NCBI RefSeq assembly: GCF_021991835.1
Contig: NZ_JAHDAU010000004.1
Coordinates: 124,001-188,000 of the forward strand
Reading direction: 5' to 3'
Source of the DNA: Polaribacter sargassicola
Lineage (GTDB): Bacteria; Bacteroidota; Bacteroidia; Flavobacteriales; Flavobacteriaceae
DNA length: 64,000 nt
Shown: piece by piece, positions 59,728 through 64,000 of the stretch
How positions within the stretch are numbered: position 1 is the stretch's first letter
Layout of the letters: the number at the start of each line of letters is the position of its first letter
Made by a program: the position numbers and the translations under genes
Notes under the pieces: generated by a model
What the model saw: only the letters and a program-made list of their open reading frames with translations
The model's database searches: none
What the model was told of the DNA's origin: nothing

Positions 59728-61260
59728 ATGAAAAAATATTACTTATTATTCTTTATTACATTTAGTTCTTCATTTCTATTTTCTCAGACCGAAAAAATTC
59801 CTGAAAAGAAAATTCAAAAAACATTTGCTAAAATAGACTTCCTTTCTTTATCATTACCCGATAATGATCCTAATATGGGGTTTGCAGGTATCCATTATAA
59901 TTTAATGCTTAATAATTGGGCATATACAGGTTTAGGTCTTTACGGTTCTGTATCTGGTAATAAAGGTGGTTTTTTTACTTTGGGAGTAAATGCCGGTGTT
60001 AAAAAAAATATTGCAGATAATTTATATCTAGATACTGGTTTCCATTTTGGTGGTGGTGGTGGTGCAGCTGCGCCAGATGGTGGTGGCGCTTTCATTTTGC
60101 CTCACTTTAATTTAGGTTACGATTTTAAGAGTTTTTCTATAAATTCTGGTTGGAGTTATGCTAACTTTTTTGATAAAGGAAATATTAGAGGTCATCAATT
60201 AAATATTGCTTTAGAAATTCCCTTAGAATATTCTTATTCTGATTATAAATTTTCTGAAGATGAATTTGATTTTAGCCACTTAAAAAATTCTGATTGGAAC
60301 GTAAATTCCAAAAGAATTTCTTTAATGTTTCATCTAAATAATTTAAAAATTTTAGGCGATGATGATAATACTAATATAAAAACCTTTGGTAGAGCTACTA
60401 TAAAACTTGCTGGTTTTGAATTGGCAACTTATCTAACTAAAAACTGGTTTAGTTTCTTAAAATTAGATGGAGCTTATGACGGAATAAAAGCGGGTTACAT
60501 GGATGTATTTTTAGGTGGTGGATACCATTTATCTTTAAATAATAACAATACAAGTATTTTAGCCAAATTTGGTATTGGTGCTGGTGGTGGTGGTAGCGTA
60601 GACTCTAAAGGAGGATTTTTATTATATCCAGATCTTTCTATTGAACAAAAAGTATTTGATAATTTTTTCCTTTCTATAAACAAAGGATATGTAATGTCTC
60701 CTAACTCTCATTTTCACACCTCTTCTTTCGGACTTGGTTTAAAATATTATGTAGATAGAAACGGAATTATATCTGAAAATACTTCTTATACTTCTGCAAA
60801 ATTTAAAGGTATAGAAGTTATTACACAACAAGAGGTTTATTTTAACCCTGCAAGAGAAGAAGGTAAACCCACTGAAAATATGCAACAAATATCTGTTCAA
60901 GTAAATCTAAATTTAAATAAAAATTTATATGTAGCAGGACAAACTTCTTTTGCTAATTTTGGTAATGCTGGTGCATATGCAGAAGGTATTGTTGGTTTGG
61001 GACTTAATACAAATCCTATTTTAAATGATAAAGTATCTCTTTTTGCACAAATATTAGCAGGAGCTGCTGGTGGAGGAGATATTTTAACAGGACAAGGTTT
61101 AATTGCTAAACCAAGTGTTGGTTTAGATTATCAGCTTAATAACACTTTAAGTTTAAGAAGTGCTGTTGGTTATATTAAAGCTGTTGGTAAAGGAGAAATT
61201 AGCAATCCTTTTTTTAATGTCGGAATTAAATATCATTTTTCTTTATTAAAACTTAAATAA
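59728..61260 (+). CDS. Glycine-rich outer-membrane protein, hypothetical
   Basis: Exported protein of 510 residues (signal peptide about 1-20, ending FLFSQ). Alternating hydrophobic and aromatic residues and repeated Tyr/Phe-Gly turns through the body suggest a beta-barrel. Gly clusters lie in FGGGGGAAAPDGGGAF (about 108-123), GAGGGGSVDSKGG and AGAAGGGDILTGQG, and the C-terminus ends in a strand with IKYHFSLLKLK, as barrels do. I do not recognise a named family. It follows a 68-nt gap, with no tight operon link, and is closed by a terminator. Confidence 0.65.
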   Translation: MKKYYLLFFITFSSSFLFSQTEKIPEKKIQKTFAKIDFLSLSLPDNDPNMGFAGIHYNLMLNNWAYTGLGLYGSVSGNKGGFFTLGVNAGVKKNIADNLYLDTGFHFGGGGGAAAPDGGGAFILPHFNLGYDFKSFSINSGWSYANFFDKGNIRGHQLNIALEIPLEYSYSDYKFSEDEFDFSHLKNSDWNVNSKRISLMFHLNNLKILGDDDNTNIKTFGRATIKLAGFELATYLTKNWFSFLKLDGAYDGIKAGYMDVFLGGGYHLSLNNNNTSILAKFGIGAGGGGSVDSKGGFLLYPDLSIEQKVFDNFFLSINKGYVMSPNSHFHTSSFGLGLKYYVDRNGIISENTSYTSAKFKGIEVITQQEVYFNPAREEGKPTENMQQISVQVNLNLNKNLYVAGQTSFANFGNAGAYAEGIVGLGLNTNPILNDKVSLFAQILAGAAGGGDILTGQGLIAKPSVGLDYQLNNTLSLRSAVGYIKAVGKGEISNPFFNVGIKYHFSLLKLK

Positions 61261-61276
61261 AACAAAAACTCCTAAT

Positions 61277-61313
61277 AAAAAAGGTGCTTAATGTAAATTA
61301 AGCACCTTTTTTT
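61277..61313. terminator. Bidirectional rho-independent terminator
   Basis: A 16-bp stem (61277-61292 and 61297-61312) around GTAA, core GGTGCTTAAT / ATTAAGCACC, with A- and T-runs. It separates the convergent barrel gene and moxR. Confidence 0.92.
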
Positions 61314-61348
61314 AATTATTAAAAACTTTTAATCTTACTTATAAAGTC

Positions 61349-62302
61349 TTAAAGAATAGATTTTATAATATCAGAAATAGAAATTCCTTCTGCTTCTGCT
61401 TTATAGTTTTTTACAATTCTATGCGATAAAATAGGTATAGCAACTGCTTTTACATCTTCTATATCTGGTGAATATTTACCTTTAATAGCTGCATGAGCTT
61501 TTGCTGCTAAAATAAGATTTTGAGACGCTCTTGGTCCTGCTCCCCAATCTAAATATAATTTTACAAATTCTGTAGCTTGCTCAGATTTAGGTCTTGTTCT
61601 ACCAACCAAACCCACAGCATATTCTATTACATTATCTGTAACAGGTATTTTACGAATTAGTTTTTGTACTTCTATTATTTCTTTTGATGAAAATAACGGA
61701 TTAACAGTTTTACTAATATTACTAGTTGTATTTTTTACTACTTCTACCTCTTCTTTAAAACTAGGATATTCTAAAGAAATAGAAAACATAAACCTATCTA
61801 ACTGAGCTTCTGGCAAAGGATAAGTTCCTTCTTGCTCTATAGGGTTTTGTGTTGCTAAAACAAAAAAAGGTAAATCTAATTTATATTGATGACCAGAAAC
61901 AGTAACAGATCGTTCTTGCATTGCCTCTAATAAAGCAGCTTGTGTTTTTGGAGGTGTTCTATTAATTTCATCTGCCAAAACAATATTAGAAAAAATAGGA
62001 CCTTTTATAAACTTAAAATGTCTGTTTTCATCCAAAATTTCACTACCTAAAATATCCGAAGGCATTAAATCTGGTGTAAATTGTATTCTTTTAAACTGTA
62101 AACCTAAAGCATCAGAAATTGTATTTACTAATAATGTTTTTGCTAAACCAGGTACACCAATTAATAAAGAGTGTCCTCCACAAAAAATAGATAAAAGTGT
62201 AAAGCTAACAGCTTCTTGCTGTCCTATAATAACTTTTCCTATTTCAGCTTTTAATGCGTTGTATTTTACAACTAAATCATCTATAGCTTTAACATCAGAC
62301 AT
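61349..62302 (-). CDS. MoxR family AAA+ ATPase
   Basis: Cytoplasmic chaperone-like ATPase of 317 residues. Walker A GVPGLAKTLLVN (about 58-69), Walker B IVLADEINRTPPKTQAALLEAMQE, sensor VLATQNPIEQEGTYPLPEAQLDRF and GAGPRASQNLILAAKA. MoxR proteins activate metal-containing or periplasmic-facing complexes, usually together with DUF58/VWA proteins, which may follow outside the normal direction; none is in the window. Its start overlaps the SurA-like stop by one base, so they are coupled. Confidence 0.93.
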   Translation of the reverse strand: MSDVKAIDDLVVKYNALKAEIGKVIIGQQEAVSFTLLSIFCGGHSLLIGVPGLAKTLLVNTISDALGLQFKRIQFTPDLMPSDILGSEILDENRHFKFIKGPIFSNIVLADEINRTPPKTQAALLEAMQERSVTVSGHQYKLDLPFFVLATQNPIEQEGTYPLPEAQLDRFMFSISLEYPSFKEEVEVVKNTTSNISKTVNPLFSSKEIIEVQKLIRKIPVTDNVIEYAVGLVGRTRPKSEQATEFVKLYLDWGAGPRASQNLILAAKAHAAIKGKYSPDIEDVKAVAIPILSHRIVKNYKAEAEGISISDIIKSIL

Positions 62303-63684
62303 TATTTATTAATTTCTTTTTTCCAGTTTTTATTAAAATCACATTTACTATAACTATCTCCTATTTTTATGTAAGTATCTTTAATTTTTTCTCTAGACCA
62401 TTTATCAATTGTTTCTTCTTTCTTTTTTTGAAGAGCTAATTGTTGTACTTTTTCATAATCTTTTATAATGTCTGCAGTGTGTGTGTCTGTTCTATCTTTC
62501 ATTAAAATGAATTTAAACATCTCTTCTCCTACTGCAGATTTATCATAAAAAGCTTCAGTCATTTCACCTTTTTTAAGATCACTAACTCTTGCATAAAATG
62601 CAGGATCCATTCTTGTTAAATCAAATCTAGATTCCCCTGTAGAAGGGTTTATAATAAGACCTCCACTAAATTTAGAATCTTCATCTGTAGAATATTTTAA
62701 TACAGCCTCTTCAAAAGTAACTTCTCCTTTTTTAATCTCATTTATAATATCGTTTGCTTTATCTTCTAACTCTTTTAACATGTTATCAGTTACAACAGGT
62801 TTTATTAAAATATGAGAAGCAATTCTTGTATTACCTTTAATAGCATGTAATTGCATTATATGGTAACCAAATTGTGATTTAAAAGGTTCTGAAACTTGAT
62901 TTACATCTAAAGTAAATGCCATTTCTTTAAATTCTTTAATAAAATTAGATTCTTTAGTTACAGTATATTCTCCTCCATTACTTGTAACACCAGGATCATC
63001 AGAGTTAATAATTGCTTTCATCTTAAAGTTAGACCCGCCTTCTATTTGCTCTTTTATCTCATTTAACTTAGCAATTACTCTTTCTTCTTCTTCTTTAGTT
63101 GGTATTGCTTTTAAAACAATTTGAGCCAATTCTATTTCTGCCGGAAACTGTGGTAAATCTCCTTTTTCTTTTAATCCGTTAAAATACAAACGAACCTCTT
63201 CTGGCGTAACATCAATCTTTTCTGTAATTTTTTGTTGCTCTTTTTCTATTAGAATATTTTCTTCTTGTACAGTATTTAACTCCTTTTTTAAATCTTCTAA
63301 ATCGTTAAAACCATAAGCTTTAATTACTTTTTCTATATTACCATATTGCTGTGTAAAGTATTGTATACTTCTTTCTACTCTACTGCTAATCTCTACATCA
63401 GAAACTACAACACTATCAACTATTGCATGATGCGCTAATAATTTTTGTTGCATCAATTCTTCTAACATTTCGCAATCTGTAATTTGTACTTTTCCTTCAC
63501 TTCTAGTTTCTATTTCTTGCTTAAACTTATCTATGTCAGAATCCAAAACTATATTTTTACCGATAACTACAGCTACTCCGTCTATTTTTGTTTTTTGTGC
63601 AGAAGCTTGCAAAGCTATAAACCCTAAAAAGAAGGTGTAAATTGATAATTTAATATATTTTGAAATTGTTGTTTTCTGTTGCAT
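62302..63684 (-). CDS. SurA-like periplasmic peptidyl-prolyl isomerase
   Basis: Exported chaperone of 460 residues (signal about 1-29, LQASAQ). The N-terminal SurA domain (DGVAVVIGKNIVLDSDIDKF; IQYFTQQYGNIEKVIKAYG) is followed by two parvulin (PpiC) domains, about 180-280 (ELAQIVLKAIPTKEEEE ... FGYHIMQLHAIKG) and 285-390 (ASHILIKPVVTDNML ... FSGGLIINPSTGE). It helps outer-membrane proteins reach BAM. It overlaps the partial gene upstream by 35 nt and moxR downstream by one base. Confidence 0.92.
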   Translation of the reverse strand: MQQKTTISKYIKLSIYTFFLGFIALQASAQKTKIDGVAVVIGKNIVLDSDIDKFKQEIETRSEGKVQITDCEMLEELMQQKLLAHHAIVDSVVVSDVEISSRVERSIQYFTQQYGNIEKVIKAYGFNDLEDLKKELNTVQEENILIEKEQQKITEKIDVTPEEVRLYFNGLKEKGDLPQFPAEIELAQIVLKAIPTKEEEERVIAKLNEIKEQIEGGSNFKMKAIINSDDPGVTSNGGEYTVTKESNFIKEFKEMAFTLDVNQVSEPFKSQFGYHIMQLHAIKGNTRIASHILIKPVVTDNMLKELEDKANDIINEIKKGEVTFEEAVLKYSTDEDSKFSGGLIINPSTGESRFDLTRMDPAFYARVSDLKKGEMTEAFYDKSAVGEEMFKFILMKDRTDTHTADIIKDYEKVQQLALQKKKEETIDKWSREKIKDTYIKIGDSYSKCDFNKNWKKEINK

Positions 63685-64000
63685 CTTTTACTATTATTTT
63701 TTCTATCTCTCTAATTAATTCAATTTTACGTTTGTGTAAAATTAGTTGTTCTATAGTCTCTTTAATATAGCTTAAAGGAGCTATAGAGTTACGTGGTAAA
63801 ACGTCTTTTATAGACACCAAATATAAACTTATTGAATCTTGTTTTTCGATGAATTTTGTTTTTTTTAACAGTTTTTCTTTGGAAAAAGGTAGTTTTAACA
63901 AAATGTTATCTAATTGAGTCCAAATAGAATCGTTAAATTGATAATCTTTAAAACTTAATTCTTGTTTTTCTAACTTTTCTAAGTCGCTAATACTATCTGA
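63650..64000 (-). CDS. C-terminal part of a SurA-neighbour protein (partial)
   Basis: The frame is open from the window edge to a stop at 63650, about 116 residues; the start lies outside. The visible part is charged and helical (SDLEKLEKQELSFKDYQFNDSIW; LYLVSIKDVLPRNSIAPLSYIKETIEQLILHKRKIELIREIEKII), matching the C-terminal region of the PpiC/SurA-type or 'hypothetical' gene that precedes surA-moxR in Flavobacteriaceae. Without the N-terminus it cannot be said whether it has an isomerase domain. The 35-nt overlap with the SurA-like gene shows one transcript. Confidence 0.75.
   Translation of the reverse strand, partial: SDSISDLEKLEKQELSFKDYQFNDSIWTQLDNILLKLPFSKEKLLKKTKFIEKQDSISLYLVSIKDVLPRNSIAPLSYIKETIEQLILHKRKIELIREIEKIIVKDATENNNFKIY

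Noticed and set aside
1..64000. tRNA, rRNA, CRISPR, insertion sequences, prophage
   Set aside because: Reading both strands I found no TPsiC-type tRNA ends, rRNA blocks, regularly spaced direct repeats, transposase or integrase frames; a tRNA scan would settle the first point.

Overview
The window is a continuous stretch of chromosome from a member of the Flavobacteriaceae (Bacteroidota), most like marine Polaribacter/Tenacibaculum-type genomes. This rests on very low GC, the gliding-motility genes gldF-gldG, a Bacteroidota-type RNA polymerase omega subunit, a PorD-like (DUF4835) protein, many short lipoproteins with an SC lipobox, and repeated TAnnTTTG boxes (the Bacteroidota -7 promoter element). 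The genus is an inference. I saw no rRNA, tRNA, CRISPR array, transposase, integrase or prophage. Coding density is high, and only one gap exceeds 300 bases (35880-36247).

1-13 kb, nearly all on the minus strand. An envelope/housekeeping operon runs bamD, rpoZ-like, coaBC, DUF4835 and recN (TTG start, cut by the window edge). dapA stands beside it. A second operon encodes a lipoprotein, an ABC ATPase, a very large ABC permease fused to an M1 metallopeptidase, a phytase-like lipoprotein and a DUF6913 protein. 12.9-18 kb, plus strand: an M42 aminopeptidase, then a tight four-gene operon of Nudix hydrolase, unknown acidic protein, cNMP/CBS/DUF294 nucleotidyltransferase and DEDDh exonuclease. This operon is the best candidate for a little-described signalling system. 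18-30 kb: tandem DUF6503 lipoprotein paralogues, an MsbA-type exporter, acs, TauE- and TerC-type membrane proteins, two small unknown genes, fabV, purC and phoH.

31-46 kb: a SAM hydrolase-type gene followed by a probable gene stub, then gldF-gldG. About 10 kb of accessory genes lie between gldG and dnaN: a class D beta-lactamase-like lipoprotein, an orphan sulfatase, an SDR protein, DUF2911, a methyltransferase, an oxidoreductase, a sodium:solute symporter with a 35-residue companion that I found by reading the strand, and a PIG-L deacetylase. 46-64 kb: AcpH-like phosphodiesterase, M14 peptidase and gamma-glutamyltransferase (peptide scavenging); flavodoxin and a small Cys-rich protein that diverge from a 49-bp palindrome; a MocR/PdxR-type regulator that diverges from DinB, GNAT and PNPOx-fold genes across an operator-like repeat set; a duplicated-domain protein; an AI-2E-type permease; a THUMP-like methyltransferase; a glycine-rich outer-membrane protein; and the end of a SurA/MoxR cluster.

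Five intergenic elements with inverted-repeat structure (near 14.0, 21.7, 28.3, 35.9 and 42.8 kb) look like dispersed flavobacterial repeats. Together with the fldA palindrome, the MocR operator, the symporter microprotein and the DUF294 operon they are the most rewarding parts of the window.
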